Positions 36,528 to 46,574 of a DNA stretch of 64,000 nucleotides are shown in pieces; position 1 is the stretch's first letter; each line of letters begins with the position of its first letter. Under the pieces are notes generated by a model. The model did not search any database and was not told where the DNA came from. It worked only from the letters and a program-made list of their open reading frames with translations. A program made the position numbers and the translations under genes. Origin of the DNA: Maribellus maritimus (GTDB taxonomy: Bacteria > Bacteroidota > Bacteroidia > Bacteroidales > Prolixibacteraceae); NCBI RefSeq assembly GCF_022267315.1, contig NZ_JAIKLE010000023.1, forward strand, positions 62,001-126,000, read 5' to 3'.

Positions 36528-38816
36528 TTACTTTACCACTATTTCGTCGGAAAAAATTGTAACCGGATCTCCCGACCTTACATGCCATGTGGGGCAATTC
36601 AAGATGCTATGCGCATGTACTTTTATATATCTTGCTTTACAATCTTTCATGTTAGCTTGAAAAGATTGCACATATACTTCCCTTGGGAAAGAATCTCTGA
36701 CAGGTATATTGGGATCGACCGGATTTAAAATCTTAACATCTTCTTGGTAATTAATACCATCAGCTGAAACGGCATATGTGACATATTCGGGCAGAAATAT
36801 CTGGTACCAGGTATCTTTTGCATCGTAAAAATCCATATTTACAGATTTCAGTGGCATAATGGTGCCCAAATCAAGAATAAAATCCATGTGGCCTCCTTCA
36901 TAACCAATCCAGTTATCAAATCTTACATCTCGCCAGCTTTCATATGAACCAAAAATACCGTCTGTTAAGCACTCCGGATTTCTATATTTACTGCTGGCTT
37001 GTGTTACCGGAATAACTTTTTTATTAACCGACAATGCAGAGTTGTTTTCATCTATCTTCCTGAAAATTCTGTTATATGATTTCAAATACTCATCAGGAGA
37101 AATACTTCGTTCTCTCAACAAATTAACTCCCTGTTTCTTTGTTCTCTCAACAAATTGATTTACAATCGTTTTTATTTCAGTAGTTGCAACTACCTTTCCA
37201 TTGTTATCGTGTTGAAACAGACTTCGGGGCGTATCTGTTTCTGATTTGCTAATTTGAATTCGAGCATACATAATTGGCAAGCGGGCTATTTGAACCCTTC
37301 GGAGCAATTCAGCATCTTCAGCTACAGCATTTTCCGCTTTGTCAAATAACTGGTTATACAGGTTCATCCTATTTTCTGACAAGTATGTATCTTTTGCCTC
37401 TTCCGGGCTGCCAAAAATTTCCAGTTGCTGACCGCTTTTTTGTAAAGCATATTGTATCGTATCAATATATTGTTGAATATAAGGAGCTGCTTTTCCGTAA
37501 TAACCGTTTAGAAAATCACTCATAATAGCCTGGTCGTCAGCATCAGGATTCCATAAAAGTTTGCAAATCAAGTAGGCCCTTAACTCCGACATTTCGCCAC
37601 CTGTTTGGCCATTTGCCTGCATAAAAAATGCATTCACATTATTATCCGTAAAAAATTTAAGGTTGGGCTTTATTGTATGCAGGTTGGGAAAAGGACTTAC
37701 CAGGTTTGCAAATTGAACATCATAATCCCAGATTAATATGTCGTTGGCAATTTGCCCCCAATTTTTTAAATCACTGGCAAATGCCGGGTCTGTCTCAAAT
37801 ACTGGTTTATGTCGCGCACTTTCAATATTACAGAGCATAATATTAACATTGGGTTCGGGCTTAATATTCAGGGGGGCTTCACGTGTATACCAATAAGCAA
37901 GAGTAGAAATAATTTTGTCGGGAAAAGCTTTCGCTACTTGATTTACAAAATAAATCATAGAGCCGCTATGTATACTTTTATCTCCGCCATATTTCTTGTC
38001 CAGCTGCACACAATTATCACATAGACAATACTTATCATTATCTGCCTGGCTAACCGACCAGTATTTTGCTTCCGGATTTTCTTTTATCTTTTTCCCCAAA
38101 TTTGCAATTAATGTGTCAACGACCTCCGGATTGGACAGGCATAATTGCGTAGGCAGGCGCTTCCCGTTGCGCAAAGCATAATATTCTGGATGTGATGCAA
38201 AATATTTATCAGGGGGCACCAGGCTGAAAATAGTATGAACAAACGCTCCCCAGCTTTCGTTTGTTGAAAGTTTATGCCAGTCCATATACTCAGGATCCTC
38301 TGTATCCCGGTACAGTGTAGTTCTGTACTTTATCTTTGGTATTACAGTAGTATCTTTAGGCGGAAACGTAATCGAATTCTTTTTGGGAATATAAGTATAA
38401 TCAGAAGTATACTTTCTAAATCCTAAAAATTCAAGCAAATCGTATACGCCATACAACACCCCTTTTTCTGAACCTCCTGCAATAAGTAAGTTACTCCCTT
38501 CACGTTTATACAAATATCCATTCTCTTCCAACAACGAAAAATTAATTCCCAATGCTTTTGCATAATTTGTTTTCCCAATGAATATTCCATTCACTCCTCT
38601 GTAATCATCCTCAACGACAACAGGAAGATTTGTTGCCGACATTTCGAAAAAATAATGTTGAAGTTGCTGTGCTGATTTTTTTTCAATTGTATTTGCATTT
38701 GCCGGAACAACAATCTGGTAATCATTCTTTCCTTCTATATGCAAACTGTTTTTCGTACAACTGCATAGCGAAAACAACAAAACCAAAATGATAATTCCGA
38801 ATTTATCTTTTATCAT
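36528..38816 (-). CDS. DUF4838 lipoprotein with GH67-type N-terminal domain
   Basis: 762 aa. The lipoprotein signal ends FSLCSC. Residues about 30-150 resemble the N-terminal domain of alpha-glucuronidases (KSAQQLQHYFFEMSATNLPV, GVLYGVYDLLEFLGFRKYTS). The DUF4838 barrel (about 165-450) has SQADNDKYCLCDNCVQLDKK and FFMQANGQTGGEMSELRAYL. The C-terminus (about 610-762) is a discoidin-like sugar-binding domain (ECLTDGIFGSYESWRDVRFD, NWIGYEGGHMDFILDLG). It is probably a glycoside hydrolase of undefined specificity. It sits in PUL 2 between the tandem GH43 and the fucosidase. Confidence 0.85.
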   Translation of the reverse strand: MIKDKFGIIILVLLFSLCSCTKNSLHIEGKNDYQIVVPANANTIEKKSAQQLQHYFFEMSATNLPVVVEDDYRGVNGIFIGKTNYAKALGINFSLLEENGYLYKREGSNLLIAGGSEKGVLYGVYDLLEFLGFRKYTSDYTYIPKKNSITFPPKDTTVIPKIKYRTTLYRDTEDPEYMDWHKLSTNESWGAFVHTIFSLVPPDKYFASHPEYYALRNGKRLPTQLCLSNPEVVDTLIANLGKKIKENPEAKYWSVSQADNDKYCLCDNCVQLDKKYGGDKSIHSGSMIYFVNQVAKAFPDKIISTLAYWYTREAPLNIKPEPNVNIMLCNIESARHKPVFETDPAFASDLKNWGQIANDILIWDYDVQFANLVSPFPNLHTIKPNLKFFTDNNVNAFFMQANGQTGGEMSELRAYLICKLLWNPDADDQAIMSDFLNGYYGKAAPYIQQYIDTIQYALQKSGQQLEIFGSPEEAKDTYLSENRMNLYNQLFDKAENAVAEDAELLRRVQIARLPIMYARIQISKSETDTPRSLFQHDNNGKVVATTEIKTIVNQFVERTKKQGVNLLRERSISPDEYLKSYNRIFRKIDENNSALSVNKKVIPVTQASSKYRNPECLTDGIFGSYESWRDVRFDNWIGYEGGHMDFILDLGTIMPLKSVNMDFYDAKDTWYQIFLPEYVTYAVSADGINYQEDVKILNPVDPNIPVRDSFPREVYVQSFQANMKDCKARYIKVHAHSILNCPTWHVRSGDPVTIFSDEIVVK

Positions 38817-39202
38817 AATTTTTAATTTTTATAGTTCACATTTTATCAACCACATACAAGGATATACCACAAGCACCTGGCCTTATAATTTTTATAATAA
38901 GTTCAGTGAATCATTACAATCCCTGTGTGAAATTTAAAACCACACTTTTGTCTGTTACTATTTTTAAGGTATTGGAGAACTCTTTGAAAAAAATATTCAA
39001 TCCGACCTTTTCCCACTCATAACAGTGGCTCATATCGTTGGGCGGACAGCCCCTTTAGAAACTTACGTCATTTTCCGGTCAGAATTATTCTCTCCTATTT
39101 TTCACAAAACAGTAATTTTATAACAACTCTTCTCTAAATGAATTTAGTTGTTCCTTATTTATGACCGGTCATTTTACAGAGGCCATTAAACTGATTTCAA
39201 AG
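38817..39202. other. 386-bp gap between tandem GH43 and DUF4838 genes
   Basis: No gene seen. It holds a perfect 12-bp palindrome at 39161-39172 (ATGACCGGTCAT). A matching half-site CCGGTCA lies at 39075-39081, and an inverted repeat AACAACT (39122-39128) / AGTTGTT (39146-39152) encloses a smaller hairpin. It may carry an internal promoter or operator for the DUF4838-GH29 pair. Confidence 0.45.
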
Positions 39203-41356
39203 TTATTCGAGACTCCTTGAAATTCCTTCTAACGTAGGTTTTACTTCAATAATATTTCCGTCTTCATCAAATTCTAATTTATCAATACAAACCTCACGAT
39301 GAAAACCTGCCAGATATCCCATATTTTTACCTTTGGGATATGTAAACCGGTGATAAACCAGAACCCACTCATCTTTACCCGGAATTTGCAGAGCCGAATT
39401 ATGCCCGGTACCTAAAATTTCTTTTGCATCATCTCTTCTGATTACAATATTATTTTCAGGAATGGTTAAATCTCCCAAAGGCGAATCGGATGTGGCATAA
39501 CGTACCTTGTAATTCGGACTCCGCGTGTCATCTTCCGACCACATAAAATAATAGGTTCCGTTGCGATAGATTACATAGACTCCTTCCCGAAAAGTTTCAT
39601 CGGGTGTCATCACCTTCATGGTTTCCATTTTAAGGGATACCATATCATCATTCAACTCGGCGCCGGCCATATAACCATTGCCCCAGTATAGATAACTTTT
39701 GCCTGTTTCAGGATCGGTGAAAACATCAGGATCAATTTCCTGACCATTTGTAATTCCTTTCGGTTTCCAGTTTATTAATGGCTGACCAATGTCAACAAAA
39801 GGGCCTTCCGGATTATCGGCAACCGCTACGCCAATTTTTTGTTTCCCGCAGAAATAGAAAAAATATTTATAGTCACCATTTATTTTTTTCTCAATAATGC
39901 ATGGCGCCCAGGCATTTTGATTGGCCCAACTTACGTCCTCACGCAGATTCAGAATTACTCCTTCATCTTTCCAGTCAACCAAATTTTCTGATGAGAATGT
40001 TTTAAAATAATAACCTCCCCACATATAAAAACCATCCGTTGTTGGGTACAGGTAATACTTCCCGGTTTTTTTGGAATATAAAATGTCGGGATCAGCATAA
40101 AACCCGGTTAATACAGGATTATGGTCTTCTGCAACGGTTGCACTATAACTTTGCTCTCCCACTCCTTCTATTGAAATAGTATATTTGACCGGACCGCCGG
40201 AAAAATCCTGTTTGCCCAGCGGTTTGACTGTAACACCAGAAAAGGAAGTAAAAAGAGGATCGAACCCCGAAAAATCTACTCCTTTTTTTACAGGAAACCG
40301 TATTATCCCTTTCTCACTGTTTATTACCACATTTTGCTTTCTTAATTGCTCTGAAGTAGTTTCAACGAGTGGATCTTCAAACGTTCCCCATTTGCCAATC
40401 AATCTTTTCAGCTCGGAATTCGTTATGGGCATTACCGTTCCATGCCGGGGCAAAAAGTTCATCGAAATATCTTCATCAATTACAGTGAAATTCTGTAGAT
40501 CCGTGCTTTTGGTGAACTGATATCTCCCGGTTCCGTATACATCATACATCAGAATCCATTCATTTGTATTATTGAGTTTAAAAACAGCAGAACCTTCTAC
40601 ATTGTCCTTTTCTTTGTCAATCCGGTCAAGGTTTGGATACTCATAACCTGTAGTAAGTTCATCAGAAATGGCCAGTTTTATCCCGGGATCTCCACTTTCT
40701 GATTTATGGAAAAGATAAAATTTTCCGTCCTTTTTTATGATATCACCATCGATACAGGCATTGTTTGTCGGATTATACAACAATTGTTTCGGAACTGTTT
40801 CCAGGGCAGTAAAATCATTGTTGGCATAGGCATAATAAATTTTATCAGGTTTTTCTCCCTGTTTCATTGAGAAATATATCATGTATTTACCTGTTTCCTC
40901 ATCGTATATAGTTTGCGGAGCCCATACACGCCATACATCACCAAACTCATCAGGAAAAGATTCAGGAATATTTACCACAGTTGATTTCCAGTTTATTAAA
41001 TCATCTGATTTTAAAAGTACCATCGCATAATTTCTCCATCCCATGTCGGTAACATATAAATCAGTAGCTACCATATAAAAAGTTTTGCCATCTTCTCCGC
41101 GCAGAATATGCGGATCGCGCACACCTCCTGTTGAGCTAATACTGGTAGTACTGAGAACCGGCTGATTGTTGTTTAATGCCCGGTAGTGGTAACCGTCCTC
41201 GCTAACTGCAAAACGAATCGCTTCTTCTCCCTGTCCATTCCCTGTAAAATAGGTAAATAAATAAGCTTCGTAATTGTTCGTTTTGGTGCAACCTGAAAAT
41301 AAAAATGTCAGAACAATAATAATAGATAAGAAAATAGTTGTTTTATTCTGTTCCAT
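39203..41356 (-). CDS. Tandem GH43 lipoprotein with two apparently complete catalytic domains
   Basis: 717 aa. The lipoprotein signal ends LFSGC at residue 23. Two five-bladed propellers follow. Domain 1 (about 28-320) carries general base D81 in GGVRDPHIL, modulator D203 in CIDGDII and acid E254 in NVEGSAVF. Domain 2 (about 412-717) carries D422 in GFYADPDILY, D542 in EIDPDVFTD and E591 in REGVYVIY. GH43 enzymes remove alpha-L-arabinofuranosyl, beta-xylosyl or beta-galactosyl units. Both triads look intact, so the two domains may act on different linkages of one glycan. It lies in PUL 2 after SusD, beyond a hairpin at 41562-41598. Confidence 0.92.
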   Translation of the reverse strand: MEQNKTTIFLSIIIVLTFLFSGCTKTNNYEAYLFTYFTGNGQGEEAIRFAVSEDGYHYRALNNNQPVLSTTSISSTGGVRDPHILRGEDGKTFYMVATDLYVTDMGWRNYAMVLLKSDDLINWKSTVVNIPESFPDEFGDVWRVWAPQTIYDEETGKYMIYFSMKQGEKPDKIYYAYANNDFTALETVPKQLLYNPTNNACIDGDIIKKDGKFYLFHKSESGDPGIKLAISDELTTGYEYPNLDRIDKEKDNVEGSAVFKLNNTNEWILMYDVYGTGRYQFTKSTDLQNFTVIDEDISMNFLPRHGTVMPITNSELKRLIGKWGTFEDPLVETTSEQLRKQNVVINSEKGIIRFPVKKGVDFSGFDPLFTSFSGVTVKPLGKQDFSGGPVKYTISIEGVGEQSYSATVAEDHNPVLTGFYADPDILYSKKTGKYYLYPTTDGFYMWGGYYFKTFSSENLVDWKDEGVILNLREDVSWANQNAWAPCIIEKKINGDYKYFFYFCGKQKIGVAVADNPEGPFVDIGQPLINWKPKGITNGQEIDPDVFTDPETGKSYLYWGNGYMAGAELNDDMVSLKMETMKVMTPDETFREGVYVIYRNGTYYFMWSEDDTRSPNYKVRYATSDSPLGDLTIPENNIVIRRDDAKEILGTGHNSALQIPGKDEWVLVYHRFTYPKGKNMGYLAGFHREVCIDKLEFDEDGNIIEVKPTLEGISRSLE

Positions 41357-41561
41357 AGGATTTTTAGCTTTTACTATTTTTCAATTTTAAACCGGAAAAT
41401 GCATGAAATATTTCCAAAAATGGAAATTACAACAAATTATCAGGGAACAAAAATTATAATGAATGAGTACTATCTCCGGAATCTCTGTCAGGTATCAAAT
41501 ACTTAAGCCTCCTGCGGCAATCGAATGTGTGTACCCGTCAAAATTCCATCAATATCAGGAG

Positions 41562-41598
41562 AAATAAGCACCATCCAATTACCGGATGATGCTTATTT
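41562..41598 (-). terminator. Intercistronic hairpin between susD and GH43
   Basis: A 15-nt arm (41562-41576) pairs with 41584-41598 around a 7-nt loop. The single mismatch becomes a G-U pair on the minus-strand RNA, so the structure is fully paired in the transcript of this operon. It is followed by TTATTTC-like sequence. Probably a partial terminator or 3'-end protector that keeps SusC/SusD mRNA above enzyme mRNA (inference). Confidence 0.65.
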
Positions 41599-41624
41599 TA
41601 TTTTCATTGTAAATTTAATACATA

Positions 41625-43088
41625 TTACCAGCCCGGAGCATTTGACAAATTCGGATTTACATCAAGTTCGTTTACAGGAACCGGGAAATATTTATTTCTT
41701 TCCGAATAAGATGTTCCGTCCATCTGTCCCAATGTTTCCTCTTCAATCCCCCATCTTCTGATATCATATGAACGTCTTCCTTCCATTGCAAACTCAATCC
41801 GACGTTCGTGGATAATTGCAGTCCTCATTTCTGCCTGGTCTGAGATATCAATTGGTGGCATATCAACACCTGGTCTTTGTCTAACCATATTCACATATTG
41901 ATTGGCGTCAACGGTATTGTTTGTTTCGTTTAAACATTCAGCAGTCATTAAAAGTACGTCAGCATATCTCATCCACGTAATATTCACCGAAGGATCAGTG
42001 TATGTAGATGGGTAATATACGGTACCTTTTTGAATTTCCTGATAAGGACGACTTGGATCATTTAATGGGATAAAGGGATTGCCGGTTGCCGGTGAAACTT
42101 CACCTTCTACCCAAAATGTATAATCAAGCCTGGGGTCTCCTTCTTCATACTCTTCTATTAAGCTGAATGATGGTGCCATAAGATTCCAGGTTGAATGATT
42201 AGAATGCAATTGATCACTGGCTCCCACACCACAATAATAAGGCCTCCAGTTTAACTCACCTGTAGCATTACTGTTAAAACCTGTTTCAAAAACAGACTCT
42301 TTGTTGTGTTTACTGTTTTCGTTGCATATATCCAAATAATCAACTAAATCATACACCTCCAAATCCATACAGGCGTTAAGCGCAGTCAGGGCTTCACTCC
42401 AGTTTTCGAGGTACATATTTGCCCATGCCTCATGAGCCAGAGCACATCCTTTGGTTATTCGTCCTACATTGTTATCTGAATAAGAGGCTGGCAGATATTG
42501 GGCTGCATCTTCAAAATCGTTAACAGCAGCTTCAATCAACCGCTCTTTAGATACACTGGAGGGGAATTTTTCTTCTTCTGTTTCAGGGGTTTTTAATACA
42601 AGCGGTGCATTTCCGTATATTTGAGCTAATCTCAGATTCCACCAGCCGCGCAGGAATTTTGCTTCGCTTATAGCGCGGTTTTTTATATCTGCGCCTATTT
42701 GTTCCTCTGTCATCCCTTCAATTCCTTCAATAGCTGCGTTGCATTGGGCAATTCCTCTAAAAGCTGCTCCCCAAATACCTGAAGATACTCCCTGGTCATC
42801 GCCAGTACTTCCATACTGATACAATAAAATTCCGTCACTCCAACCAATGGGAGCCAAATCATCGCTTTGCCATTCTCCATAAAGGTCGAAACCGCTCGCC
42901 CACCAGCCGACGGCTGCTCTTTGCGCCGAATAGGCTGAATTTACAGCCAAAATAGCTTCACTCTCATTCGTAAAAAAAGTTTCAGGAGTAACATTACCAT
43001 ATGGTTCAACTTCCAAAAAATCTTCACATCCACTTATTAAAAACAAGGTTAACACACCTATAAATAATTTATCTAATATTTTTTTCAT
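41625..43088 (-). CDS. SusD/RagB family glycan-binding lipoprotein (PUL 2)
   Basis: 487 aa. The lipoprotein signal ends LISGC, then EDFLEVEPYGNVTPETFFTN, the usual SusD opening. The TPR-bearing core includes SEAKFLRGWWNLRLAQIYGN, KGCALAHEAWANMYLENWSE and WMRYADVLLMTAECLNETNN. The C-terminal RagB part has HERRIEFAMEGRRSYDIRRW and GTSYSERNKYFPVPVNELDV. It forms the surface lid that loads glycan into its SusC partner. It starts 18 bp after the SusC stop. The substrate is only indicated by the downstream GH43, DUF4838 and GH29 enzymes. Confidence 0.96.
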   Translation of the reverse strand: MKKILDKLFIGVLTLFLISGCEDFLEVEPYGNVTPETFFTNESEAILAVNSAYSAQRAAVGWWASGFDLYGEWQSDDLAPIGWSDGILLYQYGSTGDDQGVSSGIWGAAFRGIAQCNAAIEGIEGMTEEQIGADIKNRAISEAKFLRGWWNLRLAQIYGNAPLVLKTPETEEEKFPSSVSKERLIEAAVNDFEDAAQYLPASYSDNNVGRITKGCALAHEAWANMYLENWSEALTALNACMDLEVYDLVDYLDICNENSKHNKESVFETGFNSNATGELNWRPYYCGVGASDQLHSNHSTWNLMAPSFSLIEEYEEGDPRLDYTFWVEGEVSPATGNPFIPLNDPSRPYQEIQKGTVYYPSTYTDPSVNITWMRYADVLLMTAECLNETNNTVDANQYVNMVRQRPGVDMPPIDISDQAEMRTAIIHERRIEFAMEGRRSYDIRRWGIEEETLGQMDGTSYSERNKYFPVPVNELDVNPNLSNAPGW

Positions 43089-43106
43089 TGTTCAGCAATT
43101 TTTAAA

Positions 43107-46100
43107 TTAGAAAGTTACGTTTAATCCCAGCGTATAAATTTTAGCCGAAGGATATTCATAATCCCAGTGGTTATATTGGGCAACACCAGCCATTTCCGGA
43201 TCTAAACCCACATAACTTTCAGCAAAGGTGAGCAGGTTTTGTCCTGCGATATAGGTTCTGACCTTGCATACATTTGCAATTTTGAACGTATATCCCACCG
43301 ACAAATTTTTCAAACGCAAATAGCTTACATCCTGTAGTAAGAAATCACTCATTATTTGCCATGGAGCAGACCCCCAGAACATAGCCGGAACAGAATTACT
43401 GGTTCCTTCACCATGCCATCTGTTATCATACCACCAGTCAAGTGAAGATTGTCCCCACCTGATTACAGGGGTATATTGTTTCTTTCCTACTTCCCCTTGC
43501 CAGAACATTGAAAAATCAAAGTTTTTCCATTTCATGTCCAGGTTAAATCCATAATTGTAATCAGGTACCGGGCTTCCCAAATAAGTTCTATCCTCTGATG
43601 TTATTTCTCCATCCCCGTCAATATCTTTAAATTTGATTGAACCGGGCACTGCACCGTCCTGAGCAGGAGATGATGCTACGTCGGCTTCTGACTGGAATAT
43701 ACCTTCCATTTTATATCCGTAATAAGAGAACGCAGGGTGTCCGATAGCATGGCGATACTGTCCGTTCCATTCCAACGTTTCTGCAAAATACTCTTCTCCT
43801 CCCAAATCGGTAACCTCATTTTTTGATGTACCAATATTAAAACCAATATTGTATGACAATTCTCCGATTCTATCGTTGTAATTCAAAATTAACTCCAGAC
43901 CTCTTGTTTTCATTTCCAGAGCATTTGTAACGGCCGGTTCCAACCCTACTGTTTGCGGAATAGGAAGCTCAAATAACATATCCTTGGTTTTATGGTTATA
44001 AACTTCCGCATTCACCGTCAATTTATTATCAAATAAAACGACATCAACCCCAAGGTTTGTTTTGATTGTTGTCTCCCATTTCAAATCGGAATTGCTCAGT
44101 TTTGTTGCACCGGCGCCCGTTGTTCTTGTTTCATCTGTTCCCAATACAAACCAATAATCGCTCAAAGAAAGCAATGATGAATAAGCATAGTTTGTAATTT
44201 TATCATTACCGAGTGTTCCCCAGCCTCCGCGTAATTTCAAATCATCAATAATTCCAACATTAAAGAAACTTTCCTCCGACACACGCCATGCTCCGGAGAA
44301 TGAAGGGAAATAGCCCCATCTGTTGCTGGAACCGAATTTTGAAGACCCGTCAGCTCTGAAATTGGCAGTAAACAAATATTTGTTTTTGTAATTGTAATTG
44401 ACACGCCCAAGGAATGAAGTAAGGCTTTGTACTGTTTTATTTCCGCCATTTGTCTGATCATTTAACCCGGCACTTAAAACCTGTTGAGATGGACCGTTAC
44501 TTACAAAATTATTTCGGGCACCAGATAACCAATCACCGCTAATCTCCTGAACAGTCCATCCGACCATTGCATTTAAAGTATGTGCTTCATTAAACGTATT
44601 GTTATAATAAGCCAGGACATCCGTATTCCAGTTTACAAGTTCTTCCCTTCTGTCAGAAAGGGATGCAACCGTATTTTCCCAACCGACATATTCAAATACT
44701 TCATTAAATTTAAAATCTCTTGTATTAATAAAATCACCTCCGGCACTGGCTTTTATTTTAATTTCATCGTTTAGCTGATACTCTGCATATACGTTCCCCA
44801 GTAACCTGTATTGTGAGGTAAAAATATTATCAAGTTCCTGATTTCTTATGGGATGAACCAGGTTTGTACCTTCTCCTGCATGTTTTCCCTGAACAGGCTC
44901 TCCATTTTCATCCCAAACAGGAACGGTAGGCGGCATTAAAAAAACAGTTGATGCACCGTCAGCTTTTCCATAAGCATTTGAACGGGTTAAGCTGATACTA
45001 TTCCCAACCTTCAGTTTATCCGTAACTTTAGCATCAATGTTCGATCTCAGGTTAAATTTTTTGAAACCTGTATTCGGTGCAATACCTTCCTGATCTAAAT
45101 AAGCCCCTGAAATGAAATAATTTACATGCTCGTTTCCCCCTCTGAAGCTAAGACTGTAATTTTGCTGAGGTGCACCGTCAATAAAGAACTCATCCACCCA
45201 GTTTGTTCCTTTCCCGTAAGCGGAAGGACTCTGGTCGAAGAGTACAGGGAGACCGGAATTTGTCCTTGCTTCATTTTGCAATGTAACAAATTGCTCTGCG
45301 TTAGTTACCCCTATATCAGTAGCTAATGTCTGCCAGCCATAATAGGAATTAAATTCTATAATACCTTTTCCTTCTTTTCCTCTTTTAGTAGTGACCAGAA
45401 TAACACCGTTAGCACCGCGAGAACCATAAATAGCAGCCGAGGACGCATCTTTTAATACATCAATACTTTCAATATCACTTGGATTCAATGACTCCATTCC
45501 GGCTCCTTCAACAGGAACTCCATCAATAACAATCAACGGATTTGAATTATTGATGGTGGTAATACCACGTATCTTAATATCACTACCGGCGCCGGGTTTT
45601 CCGTTTACTGCTGTTACGTTTACCCCTGCAACACGACCTCTCATTACATCTGCAACAGAAGTGGATGGGATGTCGGCCAGTTTATCACTTTTAACCGATG
45701 CAACAGCTCCGGTTAAATCGGCTTTACGCTGTGTACCATATCCAATAGCAACCACTTCGCCAATACCAATTGCATCTGTTTCCATTACAATATTTATTGC
45801 AGACCGGCCATTTACCGCAATTTCCTGGTTTTTCATCCCAATAAACGAATACAGAATCACTGCATTTTCCGGTAAATTGGAAATTGTGTAGAAACCATCA
45901 ATATCGGTAACTGTTCCGTTGGTAGTACCTTTAACAAGCACACTCACTCCGGGAAGAGGCTGTTCATCGGTGTCTGTTACCCTTCCTGAAATCGTTAACT
46001 GTTGCTGAACGGTTAACTCACTTCCAAAAGCTTCAGGTGTTGTTAACAGAATGAAACGGTCTTTTACCTTGTAATTCACTTCTGTTCCTTCAAATAGTTC

Positions 46101-46400
46101 ATCAAGAACTTCGTCTATTTTCTTGTTTTTAACATCTACCGACACCTCACGTTTTACATCTACAAGCTTTTCGCTGTACATAAAATAGAACTCGCTTTGC
46201 GCCTCAATGTTTTGAAGTACCTCCTTTACCGTGCTATTCTTCATATCAAGGTTCAGTACTTTGGTTTGCGAATACGTTTTACTGGCAAAAACACTGACTA
46301 CAGATACCAGTAATAATAAAAAGGTTAATTTCATCGCTCTCAATAATCTTTGTACCCCAGGAATTTCAGATTCCCAAAGAAAACTGTAAGTTTTTTTCAT
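43107..46400 (-). CDS. SusC/RagA family TonB-dependent transporter with STN signalling domain (PUL 2)
   Basis: 1097 aa. Signal peptide ending near ASKTYSQ (about 45); STN domain about 47-118 (LDMKNSTVKEVLQNIEAQSE); carboxypeptidase-regulatory-like domain about 134-205 (ISGRVTDTDEQPLPGVSVLV); plug about 212-330 (VVAIGYGTQRKADLTGAVAS, IESIDVLKDASSAAIYGSRG); barrel to the terminal Phe. It imports oligosaccharides through the outer membrane. The STN domain plus FecR and sigma factor genes directly upstream indicate transporter-coupled signalling. It is similar in layout to the PUL 1 SusC, but the barrel sequences differ, so the ligands probably differ. Confidence 0.96.
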   Translation of the reverse strand: MKKTYSFLWESEIPGVQRLLRAMKLTFLLLLVSVVSVFASKTYSQTKVLNLDMKNSTVKEVLQNIEAQSEFYFMYSEKLVDVKREVSVDVKNKKIDEVLDELFEGTEVNYKVKDRFILLTTPEAFGSELTVQQQLTISGRVTDTDEQPLPGVSVLVKGTTNGTVTDIDGFYTISNLPENAVILYSFIGMKNQEIAVNGRSAINIVMETDAIGIGEVVAIGYGTQRKADLTGAVASVKSDKLADIPSTSVADVMRGRVAGVNVTAVNGKPGAGSDIKIRGITTINNSNPLIVIDGVPVEGAGMESLNPSDIESIDVLKDASSAAIYGSRGANGVILVTTKRGKEGKGIIEFNSYYGWQTLATDIGVTNAEQFVTLQNEARTNSGLPVLFDQSPSAYGKGTNWVDEFFIDGAPQQNYSLSFRGGNEHVNYFISGAYLDQEGIAPNTGFKKFNLRSNIDAKVTDKLKVGNSISLTRSNAYGKADGASTVFLMPPTVPVWDENGEPVQGKHAGEGTNLVHPIRNQELDNIFTSQYRLLGNVYAEYQLNDEIKIKASAGGDFINTRDFKFNEVFEYVGWENTVASLSDRREELVNWNTDVLAYYNNTFNEAHTLNAMVGWTVQEISGDWLSGARNNFVSNGPSQQVLSAGLNDQTNGGNKTVQSLTSFLGRVNYNYKNKYLFTANFRADGSSKFGSSNRWGYFPSFSGAWRVSEESFFNVGIIDDLKLRGGWGTLGNDKITNYAYSSLLSLSDYWFVLGTDETRTTGAGATKLSNSDLKWETTIKTNLGVDVVLFDNKLTVNAEVYNHKTKDMLFELPIPQTVGLEPAVTNALEMKTRGLELILNYNDRIGELSYNIGFNIGTSKNEVTDLGGEEYFAETLEWNGQYRHAIGHPAFSYYGYKMEGIFQSEADVASSPAQDGAVPGSIKFKDIDGDGEITSEDRTYLGSPVPDYNYGFNLDMKWKNFDFSMFWQGEVGKKQYTPVIRWGQSSLDWWYDNRWHGEGTSNSVPAMFWGSAPWQIMSDFLLQDVSYLRLKNLSVGYTFKIANVCKVRTYIAGQNLLTFAESYVGLDPEMAGVAQYNHWDYEYPSAKIYTLGLNVTF

Positions 46401-46466
46401 ACTTTTGTATTGTTAAGATTAGAATTTGCCCGGTTCCTTACTACCGGGATAATTTATTTAACTATC

Positions 46467-46490
46467 AGGGAAGTGTTGGCGCACTTCCTT
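46467..46490. terminator. Hairpin between fecR and susC of PUL 2
   Basis: GGAAGTG (46469-46475) pairs with CACTTCC (46482-46488), extended by two pairs, loop TTGGCG. A second stem CCCGG/CCGGG lies at 46429-46448. No clear U tract on the minus strand, so a leader structure of susC rather than a simple terminator is possible. Confidence 0.4.
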
Positions 46491-46574
46491 GTTGCTTATA
46501 CCATCCTTTGTAACTTTATTTTCGTTTATATCATAGGCTATACTTCTTTTAAATTAGGTTATGGTAAAAATATT

